Below, one piece after another: positions 11,794-22,407 of a stretch of 62,564 bases of DNA. Source of the stretch: Acanthaster planci. Lineage: Eukaryota; Echinodermata; Asteroidea; Valvatida; Acanthasteridae. A program made the position numbers and the translations under genes. The stretch spans positions 1,882,159 to 1,944,722 of the forward strand of contig NW_019091365.1 of the NCBI RefSeq assembly GCF_001949145.1, given 5' to 3'. Numbering within the stretch: the stretch's first letter is position 1; each line of letters starts with the position of its first letter. The notes under the pieces were generated by a model that did not search any database, was not told the DNA's origin, and saw only the letters and a list, made by a program, of their open reading frames with translations.

Positions 11794-14567
11794 GGTGAAT
11801 GGCCTCTGCTGTAAAGGAATGAAATACAAATTTTTATCTCTCACCGTCGCGGAAGGTAGACTGCATGCGTTTGGAAACTTATAAATCCAAATGCGTACTG
11901 ATCCTTGTGTAGCGAAAATCTAAAGATGAATGTGATTGTAAACATGAATATCCCTTGAAGCGAATAGCCCAGCGTGGGTGCCATTTCTAAAAACGGGAAA
12001 GAGATGGGATGCACTAAATTTGGCTTACAAGTAAAATCATAAATCGGACACACTATCAATGGCAAAAAGTTCGTTGTGGCCCTCCTGTCGTGGCTTTTCC
12101 CAAAGATATAAAACATTATGAAGTATTTTGGGGCAATGCGGAAATGCATAATACCATTACCGAGTTTCTTATGAGCGTAAAAGGTTTTCACAAAAATCAG
12201 AATAGAAATTACCGTTAATTTCCGCTTTCGGTGTCGGAAAAAAAATCTTTTCGTTTACGATGTATAGTGATCACGCTATGGAATGACCTTGTATACGTTT
12301 CCACTGTTTTGTTACCAATAATAGTCTATTTTGTTCACATTAGGATTAATGTACGTTTAGTATATTGCACCCTGCTTTCATCACTACACACTCCTTGTAG
12401 TTCTCTTGACACTGATGTGGTTGTATTATTAGCTGTGTCAACTGTGCATAAGCTCGCGGATGCAGAACTCGGCAGCACCCCTGCCAATGTTTAATGTTGA
12501 TTAAGGTTGTAACCAAATATAATATCTGCCTTTGAGTGTAATTGGAAAAAGGCGAGGATACCGGTACGTACGTGGAATGTGTTCGAAGAGGTACCTGCCG
12601 TATTTTAGACTAACCGAGGTTCCCTCAAGTTAAACACGATTCAGATATCCAAGCAGTCTATACATTCACAACATTATGATAGAACCAGCAAGTTAATTAA
12701 TGAAGATGAGGCATGGGTGCAACTTTTCATACGAAGGAAGGGCGTATCTTGCAGACGCTGCCATGTACAAAGGCAGCCTTACTCCCAGTTCAGAGAGCTG
12801 CATGTATCAACCACAGTACAGTAGGCCTACTTGCGGGCGGCTTTACTCACCTGCGTCCGAATGAGCTATGCTCATCCAAAAATGAAGGGAACATCAACCA
12901 TCAAGTGTTTCGAGTGAGTTCTCAATTTCAAGAAATTGGATGCCCTTGTATGGTACAGGTATGTAGGCCCACACATATTAAAACAGAGCAGTGACAAGAA
13001 GGAAAAAAATATACAAACGTGTTACGTGCAACTATAGCAGAACAAATATCGAAAATTAAGAAACAACTAAAGCTGGTTCCAAAAGCTGGTGCAATAGCCA
13101 AATGGCAAACAGGCTTACCTACCGGGATGGAATGACGCCTTTAGATCTTTTAAGAACTGGAAGAGAGAACTGGTGACTGCTGAATCCTAATGTGCAGTGG
13201 TGGTAAAGAGTTCCAAATCCTTGAGAAACTATAAATACGAGAGGGTGAATGAAATAAAGCTTAAGTACAGGCAGGGAGATGACGAAAGGTAAGGGATAAG
13301 TTGAGAAGAGTTGACTCGTAATGACAGTGTGGCCATGCTGTTGCTGGAGAAGCAGATAAGCGTAGATCATGTACAGTTTGTCATGCACATGCATAGAGAA
13401 GGGGATGAGGGATTTATGTTTGACTATGAGGATTACTTTTCAGCAAAGAATTACGCAGTAGATACGTAACAGATTCATGCACATTTTAAAATCTAGCCGT
13501 ACCTGCCTTTCCAGCCTAAAACTAAAGGTACTTTTACTGCGCTTCGATGAGTCTGACCCTCTACAAACAACTGCTTGGCCACTAAGTGACCGTAGCGACA
13601 GAATTGCGGGATCTTATAAGTCTAGCCTGTGCGGATCTCAATACCACTTACGATCACTCGAGCCTCTCACTGAGTCGTCGTTGACATTATATTCATCGAA
13701 TTCCAATTTTGACCATAGCTCCAACGTTACGCAACAAAAATGTGGCCTCTGGATCCATGGACAGTGCGCGTCTCTATGAGAGAGAATACTTCATAACATT
13801 TTGACCCGTACTTTTTAAGGAACTAATACGTCCCACAATGCATTTCCTCGTCGACGGTGAATCTTGTGGGGGTGGTCACTTGTGGTCTCACGCACACAAT
13901 GCACGTCTTTATGGCAGAGAATATAGGCCCTAAAGCTTAAGTTGACTCGTACTTTTTTAAGTAACTCATTTTCGTACCACAGTGTAATCCCCTAACAATC
14001 CTATACGCCAATTAATGGAAGGAGACAACAGTTTTGGGGCCTTATTGTTCAGCGTGAACAGGCTTTGCTTGCCCCAGTGAACTTGCCAAATTGGAATGAC
14101 CCATGGTTGAACAGGACAAGGGATATGTGATGAGGCAGTCTGGAACAACCAAGCCCGGTTGATGAGCAAGACTTTGGTGCCAACTTTTCCTGAAAGGCTA
14201 GAGTTTGTTGTTCCAGTTTTGATGCGAAAGATGCAAGGGGCAAAGTTTGGCTGCCGCCTTTTCAAAGTGAGCCTACTTTGTTCTCGCGACCCGATTTCCT
14301 CATTCTTTTTCTCACTAAAGCCTTTAAAGAGTTAAAGGATGGTCGTGGGTAATATATCTTTTACAAAATGACGGTAAAGGAAACACAAGACATTGTGGTT
14401 GTGTTTTCATCGAGGCACTTGCGCACTTTCTTATTGCAGTTAGAAGTGAACCCTTTGCCCAAAAAACTGACACCAATCCTCATGATCAGCTGTTGTTTGC
14501 GGGAAGCGCTTTCCTTGGCGTTTGCCATTTCCGGCCAGGCATGCACACAGATCAGTTCCACTCTAAT

Positions 14568-14596
14568 CATGGAGGTAGAATGATTCTACCTCCATG
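14568..14596. repeat. Perfect 29-bp palindrome
   Basis: CATGGAGGTAGAAT at 14568-14581, a single G, then the exact complement ATTCTACCTCCATG at 14583-14596. It may be a cruciform site, an element end or a dimeric binding site. Confidence 0.7.
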
Positions 14597-16030
14597 CTCT
14601 AAATTAAGTAAAAATAGTAAACCTTCTTATAACCCTGAAACCTTACCAGCCTAATTGCACTTGTGGCGTGCAATCTTTTGTGGTCTTTAGCCTTTTGATA
14701 TTAAATTTCAGCAGTTGCTGACACACTACTCGTGAAGCATAGTGTGTGATTTCGCGCGCGCCTTTATTACCCTTTGCAATTAATAGACTTGTATTGGTTT
14801 CCAGCAAGACTTGCAATAGCAGACACCTAATGTTCAACCACCCGTTCTGATTACTTCATGGGCTTGCCAATGGTCTTCGTTAATAGGAATGTGACGTCAC
14901 GAGATGAAGTTACATGTATACTGCCTCTGGACGTTGAAATATCCATGCATTGACCGCATGTATTGAAAAGACGCGTTTAGATTTGAGATAAAGGGGGATA
15001 TATTTTGCCTTCATTTTGAATGTCCTGGCCATCAATGACGACGAGTGATCCGAGCATTGACCATAAAGACATATCCACGTTTTTAAGGCCCAGGTTTTAG
15101 TCAAAGCATATATGGTCCAAGGCGATTTGAAGCTCGCTTGCATTTGGGCATCTGGAGTAAATACCGTGATTCTCTTTCTTTTTTTTTTGCGTTGAGGGAG
15201 GGTCAGTCGGGGGAAATATGGGGGTAAAAAAACTACCGGCTTGTCCCTCGAAATTAGCATCTTTCTTACTTTTTACTTGGTAGGAAATTCCAATGAAGGT
15301 CGAGCATACAAAAAAAGTATTTGCATCCCTGACGGGAGCCAAAATAAGGGTCGGTCGGAAATGAGAGCCATAAAAAAATATGGACGCCCTTATGCATTTT
15401 CATGCCACGAATTCGATTCCTGCAGGGTGCATTCCACCAAATGGTTGTATTTCTGCGCACGAGCTCATTAATATTTTGTGATCCCACGGGCTTTTTACAA
15501 TAAGACAGGCCATAATCAAAAGGCATCATAGAAATATTTCTATAAACCTCGAATTTCGGATAGTCTCCAGTTCAGGGTATTTCTTTCACAAAAAGCCCGA
15601 AATTGCGGACCTATTTTGGATAGAGGCGGCCAGGCGGGCGGTGACATTCCCTCTAGCTGAGTTTGGGCGGCTTGTTCTTGTATGCTCAGGAACAGCTCGA
15701 TTTGTTCGTGGGTCGGCCGCTCAAACGCCGGGGAACAAACAACCAGTTATTGTTAGTAAGTGGCAAGCTACGTTATTCTAGAGTTAATGTTTGGATAAGC
15801 TGAATTTTTCCATTTAAACAGGAACATTCATTCCCGTGTTATGGAAATGATAATTAATGTTAATTTTGCAAAACTTCCCATTGTCTCTGGCTTTGGAAGC
15901 CATCTCTCAACTTTTTGCAGCTGTTCAAAAACCAAATCTCACGAGTTTTTCCGTGTGTTCCTGTGTTCCTGTTCCTGTGTGATCCTGTTCCGAGAACAGT
16001 GTTCTTGGGTTGTGAGGCCAACCTCTTCAC

Positions 16031-16087
16031 GAGAGTCAACAGGCAGCGCTATTTCGGTCCTATTTTGCACTGGTTTCTATGGGTCCA
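16031..16087 (+). repeat. Inverted-repeat unit A (left copy)
   Basis: The segment starting GAGTCAACAGGCAGCGC and reading through ATTTCGGTCCTATTTTGC to TTTCTATGGGTCC recurs in reverse orientation at 17000-17056 with a handful of differences. The two copies face each other across the assembly gap. Confidence 0.75.
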
Positions 16088-16275
16088 GTCCACTAATTCA
16101 AGCCCCATTGAAAACAGTGTAAAATCAGCACCGTTCAGGGCCCAATAGCATGCACGCCAACATCCCTGAGATTTCTGAAACTCAAATGAAATTCTTGTCT
16201 GGTCACTTATCTTTCAATTTCTTTTCAATTTTTTGTGGGTTAACCAATCACATTTTTAATTATTCCCACAAAAAA

Positions 16276-16352
16276 NNNNNNNNNNNNNNNNNNNNNNNNN
16301 NNNNNNNNNNNNNNNNNNNNNNNNNNNNNNNNNNNNNNNNNNNNNNNNNNNN
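16276..16352. other. Assembly gap (77 N)
   Basis: A run of 77 undetermined bases, flanked on the left by poly-A-like sequence and on the right by 'gcaacgagttac'. It lies between the two inverted copies at 16031 and 17000, so it may be an unresolved repeat. Any open frame read through it is meaningless. Confidence 0.99.
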
Positions 16353-16999
16353 GCAACGAGTTACACAATCTCACCATTTTGGGGGCCAAACAATCTCCTT
16401 TTTCAAAAGATACTGCGGGGGAGCTCTTTTAATGCTAATAAGCTGGTCAGAAATTCTCACTTGAATTAGTGGTCTGCACCCCTATGGGCGCGAGTGCAAC
16501 CTGCAAGGCTTGTAAATTAGCGCCCTCTTTTGACGGATTACACCGGAATCCTGGAACTCTGCTTTTCGCGGGTGCCCTGTCCAACATAACACCGGTTACA
16601 CGACAAGATATACGTGTCGACCTTTTTTCGTGTGGAAGGGGTTCGTGTAAGTTTGTGGATTGTGAGAGAGACCGGAGTGAATCTGTTAAATTGTTCTTTA
16701 TATCAATCAATCTTATAAATTCACTCATTTTATAGTAAAGATGAATAATTGAGTGTCCTGCCCATGGGTTTATTTTCGTATATTGCACTATGCACAAATC
16801 ACAAAATAGAACAGAACGTACATCCATACACACCGCTGCCTAATATGCAAAACAAGCTGTGCAGTTGTCTATGACTCCCGACTCTGCGACATAAATAATG
16901 TTCCACAGTTTTCCATTGTAAACTTGATTAATTTTTATTCCAACTTTGTGTGAAGTCGATATGTAAAATGAGCTTGACGTCTTGCACTACACCAAATAC

Positions 17000-17056
17000 G
17001 GGCCCATAGAAAACAGTGGAAAATCAGACCGAAATAGCTCCGCCTGTTGACTGTCG
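17000..17056 (-). repeat. Inverted-repeat unit A (right copy)
   Basis: Reverse-complement partner of 16031-16087, sharing GTCAACAGGCGGAGC, ATTTCGGTC and TTTTCTATGGGCCC on the minus strand. It directly precedes the foldback element at 17093. Confidence 0.75.
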
Positions 17057-17092
17057 GGTAGACCCGTAATGTTTTTATTGATATTAATAACG

Positions 17093-17826
17093 GGGCCCGA
17101 CGAATACTCCTCTTTCGAAAAGTTTTATCCGGGACATCCGGTGGCATAACTTAACATCTTCTTGATTTTATGAGGTGAAATTGCACCGGTTTGTTCTCTA
17201 CTTACAGTTTAAACTTTCTGCTAGGTTGCTAATTGCAGAAAACTTGTCGTTTTCTTGTTCGGAGGAAAAAATGTTGCCTTTTTTGCCGTTTTCCCACTCC
17301 GGACAAATTTTGTCCCACTTGGACAAAACTGAGGGCTGTTTCGTCACTTTCGTGTCACGTCACAGAGAGCGATCCATGCTACCCATGATTTGCTGCAAGC
17401 CGTGTGTGACTGGACAGGGAACCAGCCAAGGGCGTTGCATATTAGCTGCGACACAAAACAGCCGTGATTAGATCGACAGGTTCTCTCGCAGATCTGAACA
17501 AAATTCGTAAGTGCTGAAGTCTGGGTGCTAATTAGACAGGCACTCGTACAGGCTACCATTAACCATACAGAGCAGTCTGTGTAATGTACAAGTCCGGCCA
17601 AAATTTGTTCGGGGTAAGAAAACAGCAAAAAAGGCAACATTTTTTCTTACATATGAGAAAAAGGTGAGTTTTCTGCAATTAGCAACCTAGCGGAAATTTT
17701 ACCCCGTAAATAGTGATCACACTGGTGCAATTTCAGCTCATAAAATCAAGCGGATGTTTAGTTATGCCCTCGGATATCCCGGATGAATCTTTTCGAAAGA
17801 AATCCCTATGAATTGGGACAGGGCCC
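17093..17826. mobile_element. Foldback-type element with arms of about 230 bp
   Basis: The left arm (about 17093-17320) and right arm (about 17590-17826) are imperfect reverse complements. Shared blocks from the outside in: GGGCCC, TTTCGAAAAG, ATCCGGGA, GGCATAACT, CTTGATTTTATGAG, TGAAATTGCACC, CTAGGTTGCTAATTGCAGAA, AAAAAATGTTGCC and ACAAATTTTG. About 270 bp of unrelated centre separates the arms, without a transposase frame. Two opposed open frames, each starting MLPFL near 17271 and 17640, are the same arm read twice. The structure fits a non-autonomous element with long terminal inverted repeats; no clear target-site duplication was found. Confidence 0.82.
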
Positions 17827-18642
17827 AGTATACGACCCTTTGGGGAGTACGAGGTTCAAGTCCCCATGCCCATAGGTAGGCCTATTTTGAATTGGTAGCG
17901 GAACTGTTGAAGGTGGCCATTTTCTCATGCATGGATGATGGACAGATCATAGTGGAAGGGTGGAAGGTCCACCCGCATCAACTTCTGTTCATTGTTATGT
18001 TAAGTTATATTTGTGTGCTAACGTCTGTGACTGTGAAGTTACCAGGACAGGCCCTAAATTCTACCAGCTACTGTGACACCAACCAGACTTCATAGCAGTA
18101 GGCTAGATGTACCCCACAAACCCAAAATAATTCTTTTCTGCCATAGGCTGTACATAACGTTGAACAGGGATTCTGTTGTCCTTGTGTACCCATAGAAATG
18201 TTGCTGTATCCCATCTAAGAATTCTGTGTGAGGTGGCTTACATACCTTTGTCCGGTGTACCAAGGAAAAAACAAATGGGTCAAAACCATGCTGATATTCA
18301 AAAAGTGCAAATATTTCTCAATCAGCATCCGAGAGTCATGCGGATGACGTGTACTTGTGAAGACGAGCCTTGACCAAGTGGTTGACTGTGGCTGCAATCA
18401 ATACACAAGATATGGAATTTGGCTGCCGCGGCTTCCCATACCTGTGTGTGTAATTGTTAGCTACAGCTGGCCTGACTGGTTGAAATGGCAGTTGGCCATG
18501 GCGTGCTGGGGGTCACATGGACCATTCACACGGCTCCTCATTACTAATGCTCAAATGGCAAGAATGACTAGCATTAGCTGTTGGGTTTGAGTGCATGTTA
18601 TGGCCCTGCTGTTCTGGCCATGCACATTGAGCAGTAGGCGTC

Positions 18643-18715
18643 TCTGTGTGAAATAAAACGGGAATAAGACATGTCTTCAGAAGATATGTCTTATTCCCAT
18701 TTTATTTCACACAGA
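18643..18715. repeat. Near-perfect 73-bp palindrome
   Basis: Two 36-nt arms, 18643-18678 and 18680-18715, differ at only two positions and are separated by one base. The terminal sequence is TCTGTGTGAAATAAAA on both strands. The very low divergence between arms suggests a recent or actively corrected hairpin element. Confidence 0.85.
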
Positions 18716-19223
18716 AGAGGACATTGCAATGATTATTTTTTTTTTCCAAAAAAAGGAAGTTGGATTTCAAAAGGTCGAACGAATTTTTTGTTTGTCAAAT
18801 CTGATTTTGCTATTCATTGAAGAGACATGATTTGTGATATAGACTTTCCGTCTCTACTGAGATATTAAGTTCTGTCCCTGATGAGCCATGTGGTAGCCAA
18901 GGGAGATTTCCAATTTGTTAAAATGCTTGAAAGAAATGTTCAGGGCAATAGGTGGTGTCAAATTAATGATTATAAAGTTCCATATAATCACATTATGCTC
19001 TTTATCTCTTGATAGGACAAAAAATTATGATGAAGCCATTTGGCCTTTCAGAATTGTATCAAGGAATAGTTGTGTTAACTAAAGGATTACTCAGACATGT
19101 TCACAACGCTACGTGGATTTGTAGGTAACCAACAAAGTGGCACCTGCATACTTCTTTCTTTTTATCTCAACCGAAAGCATTCTTTTAACGATCTGATTAT
19201 TTCTTGATCAGCAGGTGAATCAG

Positions 19224-19232
19224 CCTCTTCTG
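19224..19232 (+). promoter_or_regulatory. Candidate 5'TOP-like transcription start of RPL38
   Basis: CCTCTTCTG lies 51 bases before the proposed start codon. Ribosomal protein mRNAs usually begin with C followed by a pyrimidine run that couples their translation to mTOR signalling. The tract here is short and interrupted, so this is only a candidate. Confidence 0.3.
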
Positions 19233-19282
19233 TGTGATACATTTGACCTGTCACCTAGGAGACGCTAACAGACACGTTCAGT

Positions 19283-21939
19283 ATGGTACGTTGCCATTGT
19301 ACTTCACATCACTAGAGCCCTTGGTTCTTGGCTGCATGGAATAGAAGTTATACACGACAGCCATCTCTTTGGTCACTGTTTTGTTTCGTATGTATACATA
19401 CGAGTAGACCATTTATTTTGTGCATATCCCCCATTAGGTAAGCACTGACCGGGAAGATGAAGATGGCTGCTGTGTGTAGCCTCTTTTGATCCTCAAAACA
19501 GTTCTGAACAGAACTGAACTGGAACTAGCGACAAATTGGTACAACTCCAACCCATCAGGTGTACAAACTGGTTGGTTCTTGTTGCATTGGGCAGTTGACA
19601 GCAACACAGTTTATACCCTTTCAAGGGTTGTTGTTTGGAGCAAGTTCCAGTGAACAATATCACTGTTTGATGGTGTGGTGGCTGTCATGCTGGGACTCGG
19701 GGGGAGTTGGGCTACTGGGATTGTTAGAAGAGTTCATAGCACGAACACTGTGGATTGGATGAATTGGTAGGAGTAAATAGGTACTTGGCAGTTAAGGATG
19801 TAACTGTGCCAACTTGGTCTTGGCCCCGAGACTGGCTTTGGATGATCCCTTTCACTAGCGCACAGATCAATCTTGTATCCTGTTTTCAGGGAAAAATCTG
19901 TCAGTGGCTTGATCTTTCCAGAAAGAGAAAACAGATATAGCAATCCTGTATGCCATTAAGTATACTTAAATGTCCTACAAGTTTTCAAATAGCTTTGAAG
20001 TAGTGTCTGGTCTTTAATCACATGCTCAGTCAAGTGTGTACAAAGAAATATGGTGGAATGTGTGATGGGAAGGGCTTCTGTTTGTTACAGTGCAATATTC
20101 ATTTGCCTTTTCGCTTCGATTGTAGCCGAGGGAAATCCACGAGATCAAGGACCTGCTCCTGACGGCCAGAAGGAAAGATGCAAAGTGTGAGTTTTTATTC
20201 CTTTGCTATTTCATTGGAACATTTGATAACATTTGATATGTCCTTTGAACATTCGATATGTCATTAGAACGTTTTGAATCTAGCCATTGTGAAGTCAGCT
20301 AACATGGACTAGTGCTTATTTTAAATTGGGCAAGAGCCATACAGGAAACATTACTCCTACTCTTCAGGCTAAGTTCCTTGCAATTAGTCACATCTCTCCA
20401 ACATCATCAGTTATGTAACTGCTTTTGGCACTAACAGTGCTGAACATTATCAGTAGCCCTAACATTCCTGAATTCTCCAATTTTAATATGATTTTGCACA
20501 CACCCTAGGGAGTTAGGATTAAGCCCTTTGCCCATTGAGTGATGTAAGCCGTCTAAAAGAATTTTTCTGGTAACAAGTTATATTCAAGTTTTCTGATGGA
20601 TTTGTACCCCAGGCTGATAAAGTAAACAGTTAAACTGTTAATTGGCTGATATCTCATGTTGACAAGATCACTTTGTTTTTGCCATGTAACAGCTGTGAAG
20701 ATTAAGAAGAACAAGGACTGTGTCAAGTTCAAGGTGCGATGCAGCCGCTTCCTCTACACCTTGGTCATCAAAGACACCGAGAAGGCTGAGAAGCTCAAGC
20801 AGTCTCTTCCTCCAGGTAGGACAGTTACTAGATTGAGTCAATTCCAGTGCAGTTCAACACCTTTCTAAAAAGGTTTATTATGTATATCACTTCGTAGCCA
20901 ACATACACGCGTATTAAATATCTGATCACAGCCAACGGCCTTAAACGTAGTTCCACTGACTTTCTGTGTTGCGCCAACTCTACAAGATGGCCATATCACC
21001 TGTTAAATGCAGATACCAGTGCAGGTCTGTGGGACTCCAAACATTTGGCCCTTGTATTATTAATATGAAAAACAGAATACAGAGACTGGGCAAGCGATTT
21101 TCCATGTTGTAAGCAGGATGTTGTATTTACAGTGCTTTTATTATTAATTCCATATTCAACCTTCGTTTCGATTGAATATTCAGTTGTAACAAATTGCCAC
21201 AAGAAGGAACAAAATATGTTTTTTACAAAAAGTGCATCGTTTGGCATAGGCATTCAGCTGACGTCATTAAAAGTTCGCTTAAAACACAGTGAAAATGTGC
21301 TTGTGGAATGTAATTTTCTAATGGGATGATTTGGCGCCCCCCCTTATTTTGATCATTGATTTTCATTCTGAATATTCAATTCCTTTGAAGTGACCTCTCC
21401 AATCCCTTCAGTTTTTATGAAATCACAGGCCAAGAAGTGTGGCCATCATTAAAACCTTAAAGAGTCTGCGCACCCCTCAACAGGTTCTTCAGTAGCGTCG
21501 CAGTCGGGTTTTTTTCCACGTACTTGGCCTTGGGGAATGTTTTGGTAGCTGACCGTGAGATCTTCCAAAAACTTAGCTCTGGGGGGTTTGAGGCTTGTCA
21601 CTTAATCTTGTGACCCAACTTTTTTAGGGAGACCGGGCAGTTTCCATTCAGATTTAGAAATTAGATTGACTGCACTTTGACAGTGCTCTTTTTGAATTGA
21701 TGAAGTGAATTTATGCAGTGAAAATGGATATTACAAAATGTTCATAGCCCACTTTTATGGCATTGACTTTGCAAAAAATGCATGGGCCTGGACGTGATCA
21801 CTGATACCAAAATAATACACATTTGTAATGATTTGAATATGCATTCCGTGATTGGGTCAAACGATTGCCGTCAAAAAACAGGAGGTCACAGTGATTGCCT
21901 TCTTTCCATTTAGGTCTCCAAGTAAAAGAAATCAAGTGA
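19283..21939 (+). CDS. RPL38: 60S ribosomal protein L38 (eL38)
   Basis: Four coding exons: 19283-19285 (the ATG alone, ATG|gtacgt), 20126-20186, 20693-20815 and 21914-21939, giving 213 nt and 70 aa with stop TGA, the same length as human RPL38. The protein starts [20 protein letters not shown] and contains [19 protein letters not shown] and LKQSLPPG before LQVKEIK. These are near-identical to the mammalian protein, a small component of the large ribosomal subunit. All junctions keep frame (phases 0, 1, 1). A lone start codon in exon 1 is common in ribosomal protein genes; exon 1 is nevertheless the least certain part, as it rests on three coding bases plus a good donor. A pyrimidine-rich CCTCTTCTG at 19224-19232 could be the 5'TOP start. 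Confidence 0.95.
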
Positions 21940-22140
21940 GGCGCCAACGTGGGATGGCAGGATTGAGGATTCAGCATCCTGTCAACTCTGACCTCCAGCC
22001 TTGGACTGATTAAAACTCGGACGAGAAAACACCTAAGTCATGAAGGCAAGTCCACTTGTCAAGGACCTCTGAGTTGGATGGACAGTCTGTTACAACACCC
22101 CTGAATACCTCATAATGTTGTCTCACCAAGATGTAAATAG

Positions 22141-22146
22141 AATAAA
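22141..22146 (+). promoter_or_regulatory. Poly(A) signal of RPL38
   Basis: AATAAA, about 200 bases after the RPL38 stop codon, in the right place for a short 3' UTR. The convergent neighbour's stop codon is only about 260 bases further on. Confidence 0.7.
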
Positions 22147-22407
22147 GTTTCAAGTGATAGCTTGAAAAACAAAAAAAGTGAAACAGAATGGTGTTCAGTG
22201 TGTTTTTACTGGGAAACGTCTTTGAATTATGTTCCTTATTTTTATAAGGATCTACAGTATGTCCAGTCTTGAAGTGAATATTTAGAAGTGAAGTGAATTG
22301 TGTCGATAACGTGTTGACTTTTTAATCATATTATTACATGTACCATAAATCTAAAATGAAGCCAACCTTTCATTAATAACTATTACATAAGCATTTAATC
22401 ACACATC

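Larger units (their letters stand above)
11794..16275. other. Gene-free region upstream of GPCR, left of the assembly gap
   Basis: It contains the GPCR 5' UTR exon beginning at 11808 and presumably its promoter further right. Otherwise I see no exon with domain support. It holds a perfect short palindrome at 14568-14596 and one arm of an inverted repeat pair at 16031-16087. Open frames at 12713, 13477 and 14910 have no recognisable family signature. Confidence 0.5.
17827..19282. other. Intergenic region upstream of RPL38
   Basis: Noncoding sequence holding the 73-bp palindrome at 18643-18715 and, near its right end, the likely RPL38 promoter and 5' leader. No open frame has recognisable domains. 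Confidence 0.5.

Noticed and set aside
16150-16464. Open frame crossing the assembly gap
   Set aside because: A quarter of its codons are undetermined N; it has no meaning as a gene.
17175-17640. Two opposed open frames both starting MLPFL
   Set aside because: They are the same inverted-repeat arm read from each side of the foldback element.
17820-17875. B-box-like GAGGTTCAAGTCCCC, possible tRNA or SINE
   Set aside because: No A box at the right distance and no cloverleaf pairing.
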